Shown here: piece by piece, positions 25,768-34,413 of the stretch
Layout of the letters: the number at the start of each line of letters is the position of its first letter
Position numbering within the stretch: the first letter of the stretch is position 1
From: Paenibacillus vietnamensis
Lineage (GTDB): Bacteria > Bacillota > Bacilli > Paenibacillales > Paenibacillaceae
Assembly: GCF_020169515.1 (NCBI RefSeq)
Contig: NZ_JAHMHW010000007.1
Location: 1 to 64,000, forward strand
Reading direction: 5' to 3'
DNA: 64,000 nucleotides
Notes under the pieces: generated by a model
What the model saw: only the letters and a program-made list of their open reading frames with translations
Databases searched by the model: none
Told to the model about the DNA's origin: nothing
Program-made: the position numbers and the translations under genes

Positions 25768-26376
25768 ATGGACGACTGGCGCAATTGGCTGGAATATATC
25801 AAGCATATGGATCTCGATTCGATTCAATGGACGCTGGAGAGCTATTCGCAGTGGGGGCCGCTGCCCGGGATTTTGCTGCCGATGGTGGAATCCTTTATTC
25901 CTCTCCTGCCGTTAATTGTGATCATAGCAGCCAATGCGAATATTTACGGACTCGGGTTCGGATTTTTATTCTCGTGGATCGGCGTGACGGCGGGAGCCGT
26001 CTCTGTGTTCTGGCTAAGCCGCACGTTGGGCCGCAATTTCAAGGGCTGGCTCGAACGCAGATTTCCAAAAACGGAGCGGTTTTTCAATTGGGTGGAGAAA
26101 AAAGGGTTCACTCCCCTATTTCTGCTCGCCTGCTTCCCTTTTACGCCGTCGGTCGTCATTACCATTGTGTCGGGCCTTAGCAAGGTACCCTTCCACACCT
26201 TTTTGCTGGCAACGCTGCTCGGCAAATCCGTCATGATCTTCAGCATTTCGCTGATCAGCTTTGATATCGGCAATCTTGTCGACGAGCCATGGCGCATCTT
26301 CGTCACCGTTACGGCCGTGCTCGTCATGTGGTTCGGCGGCAAGCAGCTGGAGGCGCGTTATCAGGTGAACGGGTAA
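25768..26376 (+). CDS. VTT-domain (TVP38/TMEM64, DedA-like) membrane protein
   Basis: This 202-residue protein has about five hydrophobic segments and the VTT/DedA core: FIPLLPLIVIIAANANIYG followed by WIGVTAGAVSVFWLSRTLGR, then LACFPFTPSVVITIVSGLSK. Members of this superfamily move or flip phospholipids or undecaprenyl phosphate. The gene follows the glycosyltransferase and the MFS gene on the same strand, with repeat B in between; a link to envelope lipid metabolism is plausible but not shown. Confidence 0.87.
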   Translation: MDDWRNWLEYIKHMDLDSIQWTLESYSQWGPLPGILLPMVESFIPLLPLIVIIAANANIYGLGFGFLFSWIGVTAGAVSVFWLSRTLGRNFKGWLERRFPKTERFFNWVEKKGFTPLFLLACFPFTPSVVITIVSGLSKVPFHTFLLATLLGKSVMIFSISLISFDIGNLVDEPWRIFVTVTAVLVMWFGGKQLEARYQVNG

Positions 26377-26445
26377 GGCAAGCGCTTACGACCGTCAAAA
26401 AGAGCTGCCCCGCAAGCAGCTATTCAAAGGAGGGGAGAGCCGCAC

Positions 26446-26823
26446 ATGAGATCCTTTGCATTCCGTCTAGATGATGCTTCGATGCTCGCGGCCCCCTTCG
26501 TGACCTGGTTCGATGTAGGGGCTACGGCCATCGTGCTTGCCGCCGCCGGCGTGCTGCTGGGAGGCATGTTCCTGTTCGTGCGCGCGGCGTCCGACGACTC
26601 CGGCAAATACAAAGAGCTCAAGGAAATCGTCGAAACGCTGTTTGCCACGCCGGCCCACCTGAGACCGGGCGACGATGCCGATCGCGGCGGCGCCGCGGGA
26701 GCTGCGGGAGCCGGATCGCCGGCCCGGTCTTCGGCACCCTTCTCAGAGCCCTGCCCGGCCTGCGGCGAGACGGTTACCGAACGCGACGCCGCCTGCCCCT
26801 CATGCGATTTGCGGCTGCTGTGA
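26446..26823 (+). CDS. Small membrane protein with C-terminal zinc ribbon
   Basis: I do not recognise this 125-residue protein. It has one membrane helix (about residues 24-48), a short charged helix, an Ala/Gly-rich linker, and a zinc ribbon CPAC...CPSC at the C-terminus. GGAGGGGAG precedes the ATG. It follows the VTT-domain gene by 69 bases on the same strand and may share its transcript. Confidence 0.7.
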   Translation: MRSFAFRLDDASMLAAPFVTWFDVGATAIVLAAAGVLLGGMFLFVRAASDDSGKYKELKEIVETLFATPAHLRPGDDADRGGAAGAAGAGSPARSSAPFSEPCPACGETVTERDAACPSCDLRLL

Positions 26824-26872
26824 GTTTGATCACGGTTAATCTCCTTGGAGATTCAATCGGACCTTCACTCGG

Positions 26873-26930
26873 CTTCCTCCGTTCTCCCCGCTCTCCCTGC
26901 TCTCCTTGCTCTCCCCGCTCTCCCGTTCTA
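26873..26930. repeat. CTCTCCC(T)GC microrepeat
   Basis: About six imperfect 8-10 base units of the type GCTCTCCCC lie in tandem just past the zinc-ribbon gene. It is non-coding. Confidence 0.7.
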
Positions 26931-27110
26931 ATGCACTTTTTGCAGCAAATATCTGACATGAACCTACGTAATGCTTCATCCACTGCAGTTATGCATCTGA
27001 AATTAGCTCTTACTAGTCAAAAACACGTTTTCTCCCCGAATCTAATGCACAAACTGCAGTGGATCCAACGACGGATTCCATTTCAAAGCGTTCTGCTGTA
27101 TTCCCCCCAC
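26929..27110 (+). repeat. Dispersed intergenic repeat, family 1, copy 2
   Basis: It shares ordered blocks with 1-182 (reversed) and 45638-45870: TGCAGCAAATATCTGACATGA, TGCAGTTATGCA, GAAATTAGCTC, and TGCACAAACTGCAGTGG. The spacing of the two TGCAG landmarks is about 110 bases here and in copy 3. The whole 26824-27299 gap holds only this, the microrepeat and no gene. Confidence 0.6.
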
Positions 27111-27299
27111 TTCGCCAATCGCCGTCTAAGTCCATCAGCATACCTGCAACCAAGGCGCTATTCCGCCGTAAACCATAGGCTATTTATGCCATCCATCCGC
27201 GCTCATACATTCCTTCCTTTCGTGGCAAACTGTTGAGGATCTTCTCGTGAAGACACTGGTAAGACAAGACGAATGACTTTGACTCAGGAGGGTGACCTT

Positions 27300-27443
27300 A
27301 TGGCAGGCGAACATGCATCCGATCTGCAGAAAAAAGCAAGCAAAGCCCAATCTCGTGCGGATCGCCATCAGGCCAGCAAACAAGCGGCCAGCGAGCTGCA
27401 GTCAGAAGCCGACCGCGCAGCGGTTCCGAAACACGGATTATAA
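27300..27443 (+). CDS. Small hydrophilic protein, 47 residues
   Basis: This short frame has AGGAGGG seven bases before its ATG and a composition typical of real small proteins. It is rich in Ala, Lys, Gln, Ser and Asp, with no Cys or Trp: MAGEHASDLQKKASKAQSRA, then a further helical stretch ending in AAVPKHGL. It is probably one amphipathic helix or disordered. It lies 23 bases before the next small gene on the same strand. A spore or stress peptide is possible; I recognise no family. Confidence 0.6.
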   Translation: MAGEHASDLQKKASKAQSRADRHQASKQAASELQSEADRAAVPKHGL

Positions 27444-27466
27444 GCACAGGAAGGTTGGTTGACACC

Positions 27467-27763
27467 ATGAGCAATCGAAATCATCATGAAATGAATCCGA
27501 TATCCGGCGAGCCGGTCGAAGTAAAAGGCGTTTATAAAAACGAGTGGGGCAATGAGGAGAAGCTGGACCGCGGCGACGTATTTCCGGCCGATGTCGCGAT
27601 GGGAACGACGGAATGGGAGCTGGTTGAGCTTGAGTTCAACAATCACCACAAAGGCCATACCGATCCGCGCCTGATCCCGCATGACGATGACGACAATCCG
27701 GAAGCGCATATGCAGCATCCCCGCCGCCACGAGGGCAGCAACAAAACGCGCGACAAGCAGTAA
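27467..27763 (+). CDS. Small acidic hypothetical protein
   Basis: This 98-residue soluble protein has a conserved-looking core NPISGEPVEVKGVYKNEWG, a long DDDD stretch and a His/Arg-rich tail. The start is the ATG at 27467, preceded by AGGAAGG; an ATG at 27455 is also in frame. It lies close behind the 47-residue gene and ends at a terminator. No function can be assigned. Confidence 0.65.
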   Translation: MSNRNHHEMNPISGEPVEVKGVYKNEWGNEEKLDRGDVFPADVAMGTTEWELVELEFNNHHKGHTDPRLIPHDDDDNPEAHMQHPRRHEGSNKTRDKQ

Positions 27764-27783
27764 GCAAGCGATATTATACAACG

Positions 27784-27831
27784 ACGGCAAGCCGGTACTC
27801 TTGGAAGAGCTCCGGCTTGCCGTTTTTTTAC
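27784..27831 (+). terminator. Terminator after the small-protein pair
   Basis: GGCAAGCCGG pairs with CCGGCTTGCC, followed by GTTTTTTT. Confidence 0.92.
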
Positions 27832-27837
27832 GATTAA

Positions 27838-27940
27838 GCGTAAACGACTGGCCCTACGCACAAACCGTTAGCTGCACCTATACGCAGCTCGTTTCTGTGC
27901 CGTCTTTGCGGCATAAGCTCGTTTCGCGATGATATATTGT
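27838..27940 (+). repeat. Structured dispersed repeat, copy C
   Basis: A full-length copy between convergent genes. The inner stem AGCTGC/GCAGCT is perfect, while the outer stem GCACAAACCG / CGTTTCTGTGC has two mismatches. The 3' part AAGCTCGTTTCGCGATGATATATT is close to copies D and E. Confidence 0.85.
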
Positions 27941-27954
27941 TCCGGCCGAACGCC

Positions 27955-29016
27955 TTAAGCTTCCTCGGTCTCCGGCTCCCCGGAATCCCGCTTGGCAAGC
28001 TCCTCGCGCTGCTGCACCTGATCGAGCAGCTTCTCCAGACGGCGAAGATGGTAGGCATATTCGAATATGCCGGACGCGACGAACACCAGGCGTTTGTGCT
28101 CGTCCGGATCTTCCAGAATCGACGCGGTCAAGTCCTTGACGAGCCTGCTCTCGCGCTCCTCTTCCGGCTCGATGGCCGCATTCGGTTTTATTTTGCCCTC
28201 CGCCTTCAGCAAAATATGCTCGTGGTACTTCGTTAAAGCCTCAATTTGCCGGTCAAAACGGAGCGACCACTCCCCCGCGCTCGGCGAGGCAAAATAATGC
28301 TCCTCGACGGCGTCGAGCAGGTCGGCTCCTTTTTGCAGCGTCTTGATCATTTGCTTCGAGACGAGCAGCTGCCTCGCATGGCTTGTCTTCGTTCGGGCCA
28401 AAACCTTGCGCTCCTCCTCGAATACAAGATACCGCTCCTCCAGCTTGCGAAGGGTGCCGTGAAGCTTGTCCTTCTCCTCGTGGAAAATATGCTCCTTCAT
28501 CTCGTTGGAAATCGCCGTCCTGAGCAGCAGCGAAAGCTGGGTGTAAGCCTGGTGTACTTGCCCCGTGAACTGCCTGCGCGGCCGCGGCGGGAAGACAAGC
28601 ACGTTGACGGCAAAAGAAGCTCCGATTCCGGTCAGCACCATCAGCAGCCGTTCGACCGCCGCGTCCCAGCCCTGACCGTTCGCCTCCATAATCGCCACGA
28701 CAGTCACCAGGGTCAGGCTGATCGTGCTTTCCATCTTGAGCCGGATGCAGATCAGAATCACCAGAACGCATACGAGTCCGACCGCAATCGGCGTATGGCC
28801 GAACAAACGAACGGCTGCAAGCGCCAGAACGGCGCCAAGCAAATTCGTCTGCACCTGATCCGCCACCCGCTGCCACGAGCGGTAAATCGAAGGCTGTATC
28901 GTAAAAATCGCAGCGACGGCCGCGATCAGCGGCGACGCGAAGCCGAACGCTCCGCTCATATAAATCGCAAGCGCCACGGCCATGCCGGTCTTGAGAACGC
29001 GGGCTCCGATCGTCAT
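27955..29016 (-). CDS. FUSC/aromatic-acid-exporter-like membrane protein
   Basis: This 353-residue protein has about five N-terminal membrane helices (residues 8-145) ending in VNVLVFPPRPR, then a long charged helical cytoplasmic domain. This is the layout of the Bacillus-type aromatic acid exporter family (DUF939). The ATG overlaps the stop of the upstream DNA-repair gene by four bases, so translation is coupled. The transported compound is not known. Confidence 0.8.
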   Translation of the reverse strand: MTIGARVLKTGMAVALAIYMSGAFGFASPLIAAVAAIFTIQPSIYRSWQRVADQVQTNLLGAVLALAAVRLFGHTPIAVGLVCVLVILICIRLKMESTISLTLVTVVAIMEANGQGWDAAVERLLMVLTGIGASFAVNVLVFPPRPRRQFTGQVHQAYTQLSLLLRTAISNEMKEHIFHEEKDKLHGTLRKLEERYLVFEEERKVLARTKTSHARQLLVSKQMIKTLQKGADLLDAVEEHYFASPSAGEWSLRFDRQIEALTKYHEHILLKAEGKIKPNAAIEPEEERESRLVKDLTASILEDPDEHKRLVFVASGIFEYAYHLRRLEKLLDQVQQREELAKRDSGEPETEEA

Positions 29017-30203
29017 GACCGATCAGCCCCCGTCATTTGTACCGCCGCGCCTGCCGGTTCCTCGAAGCCCGCAGCCGCCCCCGCGGGAGTTTCCGTCACC
29101 TCAAGCATGGAGGAAGCGGCCTCCCTGCCGTTCACCCAAAGCGATAAGCGGTGCGGTCCTGCATAATGCTTGCGCGTCGTCAGATCGGCGAACCGGTGAA
29201 CGCGTTCGCCTTCGAATACGGAGCCGCCCTCATATTCGCGGTCGGACAGCAAAAAGCGCTTAAGCGACGTTTTGCCGCCGGACTTCACGAAATCGACGCC
29301 GTATTCGATCCTCAGCTTGACCCGCTCGCCTTCCCGCAAACGAATACGGTAGCGAAGCTTCGCTTCTCCCCCGATCGGCACAGCCTCTGGAACAGCTTTG
29401 AGCTCAGCCGATGCCGCAAGCGACTGCTCGTCCCCCTCTTCGCCGGACGGTCCGGCGTACCCGAACAAAGCCATAATGCGCGGATCGTTTTTCTTGATTA
29501 ACGTCCGGCAGCCGTGCCGGACGATCCAATCGGTGCGTTCGTCCTCGCCCCGCCACGAATAAGCCAGATCCGCGATCAGCCCCGGATGATCCTTGGCGAT
29601 ATCGTTCAGGTTGTTCGCGACGCTTTTGCGGACGTAGAGCGACGGATCCCGCTTCAGCTTCTCCAGAATCGGAAAAATCGGCGAAGGGTCCTTTTTGAAC
29701 ATCGGCAGCGCCTGCGCCCAAGGCAAACGCGGCCGCATCCCCTCGCTGGCCAGCCTTCTGACATGCTCGTTATCATGTCCCGCCCATTCCAGCATCTGTG
29801 CTGCCATTCGTTCCTGATCCTCCAGAATGAACGGCCTGACCGCGAACTCGGAGGTCGAGCGAACCGTAAACCGTGACAGCGCGGCCATCGAGAGCTCCCA
29901 ATGCTCCGCCTGCCTTCCGTACACCTCCACAAAATCCGGGAAAAACAAATAAGGAAGCCCTGTGCATTTTTCGTCAATCCGGTATAAGATCCGAAGCGCC
30001 TCTTCGTAGCTGTCCGGCAGCTCCGCGCCCAGCGTCTCCGTTATCCTTCTCATTCGCGCCTTCAGCTCCAGTTGCTCCCAGTCGCCTGCTCTTACTCCCG
30101 CAGCAAAAGCCGCTTCATCAAAGGAGCTCCAGGCCGACTTCACCAAAGCCGCGAAGCTTTCTATAAAATGTCCGTCGTATATAGCCTTAAGCGGTTCAGC
30201 CAA
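29013..30203 (-). CDS. AlkC-like DNA alkylation repair protein with C-terminal Ig-like domain
   Basis: This 396-residue protein has HEAT-like helical repeats over residues 1-250, with EHVRRLASEGMRPRLPWA and DPSLYVRKSVANNLNDIAKD as typical repeats of the AlkC/AlkD glycosylase superfamily. These excise alkylated bases without flipping them. After about residue 275 comes a beta-rich domain (LRYRIRLREGERVKLRIEYG and TTRKHYAGPHRLSLWVNG), matching the Ig-like domain described for AlkC. It is coupled to the exporter-like gene downstream, an unusual partner. Confidence 0.82.
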   Translation of the reverse strand: MAEPLKAIYDGHFIESFAALVKSAWSSFDEAAFAAGVRAGDWEQLELKARMRRITETLGAELPDSYEEALRILYRIDEKCTGLPYLFFPDFVEVYGRQAEHWELSMAALSRFTVRSTSEFAVRPFILEDQERMAAQMLEWAGHDNEHVRRLASEGMRPRLPWAQALPMFKKDPSPIFPILEKLKRDPSLYVRKSVANNLNDIAKDHPGLIADLAYSWRGEDERTDWIVRHGCRTLIKKNDPRIMALFGYAGPSGEEGDEQSLAASAELKAVPEAVPIGGEAKLRYRIRLREGERVKLRIEYGVDFVKSGGKTSLKRFLLSDREYEGGSVFEGERVHRFADLTTRKHYAGPHRLSLWVNGREAASSMLEVTETPAGAAAGFEEPAGAAVQMTGADRS

Positions 30204-30300
30204 CGTCAGTCCCCTCCTCTTCTATCTAGGTATTATACCGAATTCGCGCACATAGAAACAGAAGGTCCCAAGGCCCTTCGAATTCCAGCCGCATCATGCA

Positions 30301-30336
30301 TAAAAAAACCGGCCAAGCTTGAAGCCTTGGCCGGCT
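30301..30336 (-). terminator. Terminator of spo0M
   Basis: GCCGGCCAAGGC pairs with GCTTGGCCGGT, followed on the minus strand by six or seven T residues. Confidence 0.9.
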
Positions 30337-30347
30337 CGTTCTGACGC

Positions 30348-31115
30348 TTATGCGTATCTGGCGATAGTATCGGACAGCTGACGGGCAATAGCATTCGGTC
30401 CGCCTGCAAGCTCCGCGTTCGTAAAGCGTACCCGCACGAACGATTCATCCATATCCATCGCCTCGGCGAAAAAGCTGGACAGCCCGCGTGCGCGGCGGTC
30501 GATCTGCAGCACCAGCTCCAGCTCGTTGTCCGAAGGATAGAACATCACCTCGAGCTCGTCAAGCCGGCCGCGGAACTCGGTTGTCGGCACGAACTCCAGC
30601 TCCTGAATGAAAGGCATTCCCCGTCCGAGACGGGAGGAATATTCGCACTCCGCTTTGCGAAGGCGGAAGCCAAGCAGGTTAACGGCCTCCAGCACCGTAT
30701 TGATCGGCGCGGTCGGCACAACCTCGATCCGGTCGTTATCGGTCGGGTCGACTCCGCCCTTGATGTCCAGCTCCGTCTTCACCCAGACCGGAGTGCGGCC
30801 GATCGTAAGCGGAGTTTGATGCGGCAGACGGAACGAGAACGGCACGTCCCGGTTTTCTCCCGGCTGCAGCGTGAACGGCGCGCTGACGTGGAACCGTCCC
30901 ACCTGGCCGTGCTGTGTATATTTGTTATCGTTGCTTTCGCGTATATATTCGGTCATAACCGACAGCTGAATGGTCTCGATGCGCTGCTCCACGTTGCCGC
31001 CCTGGATTCTCACGATTCCCCGGACCTCTTCGCCGGGCGAATAGCGGGCCTTCTCCAGAAGCGTATCAATCTTTGCGGAGCCAATACCGATACTAGCCAA
31101 AAAACGATTAAACAT
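30348..31115 (-). CDS. spo0M: Sporulation-control protein Spo0M
   Basis: This 255-residue arrestin-like protein opens with MFNRFLASIGIGSAKIDTLL and continues with GEEVRGIVRIQGG and TGRTPVWVKTELDI-like strands, as in Bacillus Spo0M. That protein influences phosphorelay-driven sporulation and cell division. The start is the ATG at 31115 with GGAGGTCG upstream; a frame to 31130 is possible. It is a single-gene transcript. Confidence 0.92.
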   Translation of the reverse strand: MFNRFLASIGIGSAKIDTLLEKARYSPGEEVRGIVRIQGGNVEQRIETIQLSVMTEYIRESNDNKYTQHGQVGRFHVSAPFTLQPGENRDVPFSFRLPHQTPLTIGRTPVWVKTELDIKGGVDPTDNDRIEVVPTAPINTVLEAVNLLGFRLRKAECEYSSRLGRGMPFIQELEFVPTTEFRGRLDELEVMFYPSDNELELVLQIDRRARGLSSFFAEAMDMDESFVRVRFTNAELAGGPNAIARQLSDTIARYA

Positions 31116-31208
31116 CACAACGACCTCCACTTAACGTTAGAATAGAAACCCTCAATACAAAATCGGCCTTCTTGCATTAGCTTATTACGACTGCTGCCAT
31201 TATAGGTT

Positions 31209-32954
31209 TCATTCTTGCTCCCCGGCATATGGAAGCCGGATGACAAAGGTCGTGCCGACCCCCATCTCGCTCTCCGCCGTAATTTGACCCTGGTGGTTAT
31301 CGATAATTTTGTAGGTAACCATCAGTCCGAGACCCGTTCCCTTATCCTTCGTCGTGTAAAAAGGCTGACCGAGGCTGGCAAGCTGCTCCTTCGAAATACC
31401 CGAGCCCTCGTCCTTAATCCGGATTACGACCGTGCCGGCTTCCAGCTCCATACCGATGCTGACCGTGCCTCCGCCCGACATCGATTCGATCGCATTTTTA
31501 AGCACGTTAATGAACACCTGCTTCAGCTGATTTTCGACGCCCATCACCCACAGCGGACGGGAATCGGAACGAAAATCGAGCGTGACGCTGTGCAGGATCG
31601 CCTGCGTATCGAGCAAATTCACCGTGTCGGCCATAATCCGGCAAGCGTCCTTCCTCGAGAAATCGTACACCTGCGGCTTCGAGAGCATCAGCAGCTCGCT
31701 TACGATCGATTCGATGCGGATCAGCTCCGACTTCATGATCTCGTAGAAATGCTCGCTGCTCCCGCGCCCCGTGGACATCAGCTGCAGAAAGCCTTTCAGG
31801 GACGTCAGCGGATTGCGGATCTCGTGCGCGATTCCGGCAGCCAACTGGCCGGCCACATACAGCTTCTCCGAATTGATGAGCAGCTCCTCGTTTTTCTTCC
31901 GCTCGGAAATGTCACGGATAATGATCTGCTCGATCTGTTTCCCGGAGAACGTCGCACTCGCCCTTACGATCTCCGTATATAACGGCTTGCCCTGCAGCGT
32001 TTGCCACTGCAGCTCAATCGGTCCGGGCGTCATATCGTCCCCCGCCGGCTTTTCCATCAGCCAGTGCTGCATCTCTGCATGGTGCTTCTCGTCCAGCAGC
32101 TTGAACAGGCAGGTACCGAGGATCTCCCTCTCATGCTGCGCCCCGAACATGCGGAGTCCCGCGCGGTTCATAAACTCCCATTTCCCTTTGCCGACGAGAG
32201 CGATGGTGTCCATGGAATTTTCTACCAGCAGCTTGTACCGCTCATTGATTTGCCGGTACCGGCCCGCCGCGAAGTGGGTTGTCAGGCTGAAGCTGAGAAT
32301 GATCAGCGTCGACACGCCCAGCAGAAAAGCAAACAGCAGCAAATAATTGTTTAACTGGTCGGCCGTAAATATATCCCGGTACTCAATGTCCAGCGCATGC
32401 ATCCCGAGCTGATGCATCAGCATGCTGGAGAAGCCAAGCAGCAGGCAGCTCTTAAGCTTGAACCGGGAATACTTCCGTTCGATTACATAAAAGGCGGCAT
32501 AAGCGCCTGCGAAGCTGACCATGAAAGAAAGGGCGTACAATGCCCAGTTCATATGAAGCATGGTAACCGAATCGTTCAGCATCGACATGTAATGAAGCAG
32601 CGTGGCGCCGACCGCGACCAGCATCGCCCCGCTGAAGAGACTGCCCGCGGCCGGGCCGCCTTTCGTCACGACGAGCAATGCCGCGTAGATGATAATACCG
32701 CTGCCGCCCAGTACAAGCAGCATGCTCCAATCCATCACAATGCGGTGGTCGGAGGCAAGCAGAGAAACGACATGCATCGTCCACAAGCCGAGCCCGAACA
32801 CGGCGGCGCCGCCGACCAACCAGTTAAAGCCGTAAATCTTCCAGCCGGCTCCGGGCTGTTCGATCATATTCAGCATCGTATAGGAGGCGTAGCACATAAT
32901 GATCAGCGACAAAACGAGATAGTAGGGGTTTCCGAACAGGATAGGGTGACTCAT
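31209..32954 (-). CDS. MHYT-domain PAS sensor histidine kinase
   Basis: This 581-residue membrane kinase has seven hydrophobic helices (residues 1-215) containing the MHYT-type metal motifs WTMHVVS, LLHYMSM and LMHQLGMHA, thought to sense oxygen, CO or NO through copper. A PAS domain (about 225-345) precedes the phosphoacceptor GIAHEIRNPLTSLKG and an ATPase domain (NVLKNAIES, DEGSGISKEQ, KGTGLGLMV). No partner regulator lies beside it; kinases of this design often feed the sporulation phosphorelay. The start at 32954 has GAGGAG upstream. Confidence 0.9.
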   Translation of the reverse strand: MSHPILFGNPYYLVLSLIIMCYASYTMLNMIEQPGAGWKIYGFNWLVGGAAVFGLGLWTMHVVSLLASDHRIVMDWSMLLVLGGSGIIIYAALLVVTKGGPAAGSLFSGAMLVAVGATLLHYMSMLNDSVTMLHMNWALYALSFMVSFAGAYAAFYVIERKYSRFKLKSCLLLGFSSMLMHQLGMHALDIEYRDIFTADQLNNYLLLFAFLLGVSTLIILSFSLTTHFAAGRYRQINERYKLLVENSMDTIALVGKGKWEFMNRAGLRMFGAQHEREILGTCLFKLLDEKHHAEMQHWLMEKPAGDDMTPGPIELQWQTLQGKPLYTEIVRASATFSGKQIEQIIIRDISERKKNEELLINSEKLYVAGQLAAGIAHEIRNPLTSLKGFLQLMSTGRGSSEHFYEIMKSELIRIESIVSELLMLSKPQVYDFSRKDACRIMADTVNLLDTQAILHSVTLDFRSDSRPLWVMGVENQLKQVFINVLKNAIESMSGGGTVSIGMELEAGTVVIRIKDEGSGISKEQLASLGQPFYTTKDKGTGLGLMVTYKIIDNHQGQITAESEMGVGTTFVIRLPYAGEQE

Positions 32955-33170
32955 GGCACTCCTCAATCACGATTATTTTCAATGCATGTAGTCAAATTCG
33001 ACAATTTCTCTTAAAATCCTTTATTCTTCTTTCATTTTTTGCAAATTTTTGTCAAAAAACAAGGCGTATTCCTCTCAGACGAAAGTTCGGCTATTATAGT
33101 AGGGTAGGCCCGATAGATTCAGGCCCGAGTAACCGCCGGCACAGCAGCCGGCGCGCAGGAGGAATCGTAC

Positions 33171-33629
33171 TTGAAAATCGTTAAAGAATTTAAAGAATTC
33201 GCCACAAAAGGCAACGTCATCGACCTGGCGGTCGGGGTCATTATCGGCGGGGCTTTCGGCAAAATCGTCACTTCCCTGGTCAACGATATCATCATGCCCC
33301 CGATCGGCAGAATTCTAGGAGAAGTCAATTTCAAGCATTTGAAATTTTATCTGGTGAAAACGGAGACCATGACCCCAGATCAAATAGCCCAAGCACCGGC
33401 TATTGCCTACGGTTCATTCATTAATACACTGCTCGACTTCCTCATCGTCGCGTTCTGTATTTTCATGCTGGTAAAGGTCATTAACATCGTCCGCCGCAAG
33501 GAGAAGAAAGAAGAAGCGCCGGTCGAGGTGACCGAAAAGGATTGCCCGTACTGCTTGTCCAAGGTGCCGGTCAAGGCGACCCGCTGCAAGCACTGCACAT
33601 CCCAGCTGGAGGCTGCCGCGCATGGCTGA
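33171..33629 (+). CDS. mscL: Large-conductance mechanosensitive channel with zinc-ribbon tail
   Basis: This 152-residue channel relieves osmotic downshock. Residues 1-110 are canonical Msc[39 protein letters not shown], and a second helix [16 protein letters not shown]. An extra C-terminal zinc ribbon CPYC...CKHC follows the cytoplasmic helix, beyond the usual length near 130. The start is TTG with CAGGAGGA upstream. Its last eight bases overlap the nudix gene, so the two are coupled. Confidence 0.93.
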   Translation: MKIVKEFKEFATKGNVIDLAVGVIIGGAFGKIVTSLVNDIIMPPIGRILGEVNFKHLKFYLVKTETMTPDQIAQAPAIAYGSFINTLLDFLIVAFCIFMLVKVINIVRRKEKKEEAPVEVTEKDCPYCLSKVPVKATRCKHCTSQLEAAAHG

Positions 33630-34263
33630 GGAGCGGTTCGACATTTACGACGAACAGCTTAATCATCTCGGCACCGCGACGAGAGCGGAAACGCACGCGC
33701 GAGGCTACTGGCACCGGACGTTCCACTGCTGGCTGACCAGACGCGACGGTGACCGCCGCCTCGTACGGTTTCAGCTGCGCCAGGCCGGCAAGGATACGAA
33801 TCCCGGCTGCTACGACATTACGGCCGCCGGACATCTGGCCGCCGGCGAAACGATGCGCGAGGCGGTCCGCGAGCTCGAGGAGGAGCTCGGCGTCAAAGCC
33901 GCGTTCGAGCAGCTGATCCCGCTCGGCCAAATCCGCGAGGATGCGAGCGGCATCGTGAACGGCAAGCCGTTCATCGACCGCGAGGTCAGCGACATCTTCG
34001 GGCTTGTCTGCGACCTGCCGCTGGAGGAGCTCCGGCTGCAGCCCGAGGAAGTGGCCGGCGTATACGAGGCGGACCTGGACGAGCTGATCGCCGTGTTCGA
34101 AGGCCTGCGGCCCGAAGCCGAGGCGGACGGCGTGGAGCTTTCCGCGGCGGACGGGACGTTAACGCCGGCGACAAGGCGGGTGCGGGCGTCGCAGTTCGTC
34201 CCACGCGACCCGTCCTACTATGCGGACTTCCTGCGGAAGCTGCGCGGCTGCACCCAAGTGTAA
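33622..34263 (+). CDS. Nudix hydrolase
   Basis: This 213-residue enzyme has the full Nudix box [20 protein letters not shown] followed by GV near residues 71-92. The N-terminal [20 protein letters not shown] and [11 protein letters not shown] resemble the isopentenyl-diphosphate isomerase-like subgroup (YfcD/YfaO type). It would hydrolyse a nucleoside diphosphate derivative, or isomerise IPP; the substrate is unknown. It is translationally coupled to mscL. Confidence 0.9.
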   Translation: MAEERFDIYDEQLNHLGTATRAETHARGYWHRTFHCWLTRRDGDRRLVRFQLRQAGKDTNPGCYDITAAGHLAAGETMREAVRELEEELGVKAAFEQLIPLGQIREDASGIVNGKPFIDREVSDIFGLVCDLPLEELRLQPEEVAGVYEADLDELIAVFEGLRPEAEADGVELSAADGTLTPATRRVRASQFVPRDPSYYADFLRKLRGCTQV

Positions 34264-34355
34264 ACGGCTGTCTCCGTCCTTTGACGGCAAAAGCTCTTTT
34301 CGCGATGAAATATATGACAGGTATAAAATGAAATTTATTCTTTCTTATATTTGCA
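34258..34355 (+). repeat. Structured dispersed repeat, copy D (deleted form, long tail)
   Basis: It starts at the stop codon of the nudix gene with TGTAAACGGCTG, lacks the long hairpin, keeps the small hairpin CCGTC-CTTT-GACGG and the AAAGCTCTTTTCGCGATGAA block. It then continues with about 45 bases (TATAAAATGAAATTTATTC and TTCTTATATTT) shared only with copy E. A terminator follows directly. Confidence 0.8.
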
Positions 34356-34392
34356 AAAAAGCCGGCCGGGGAGCCCCCCTAGCCGGCTTTTC
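34354..34392. terminator. Bidirectional terminator
   Basis: AAAAAAGCCGGC pairs with GCCGGCTTTT around a C/G-rich loop, between the convergent nudix and Cys-rich genes. Confidence 0.85.
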
Positions 34393-34413
34393 ATTTGAAA
34401 TAGCCCCGATCCG

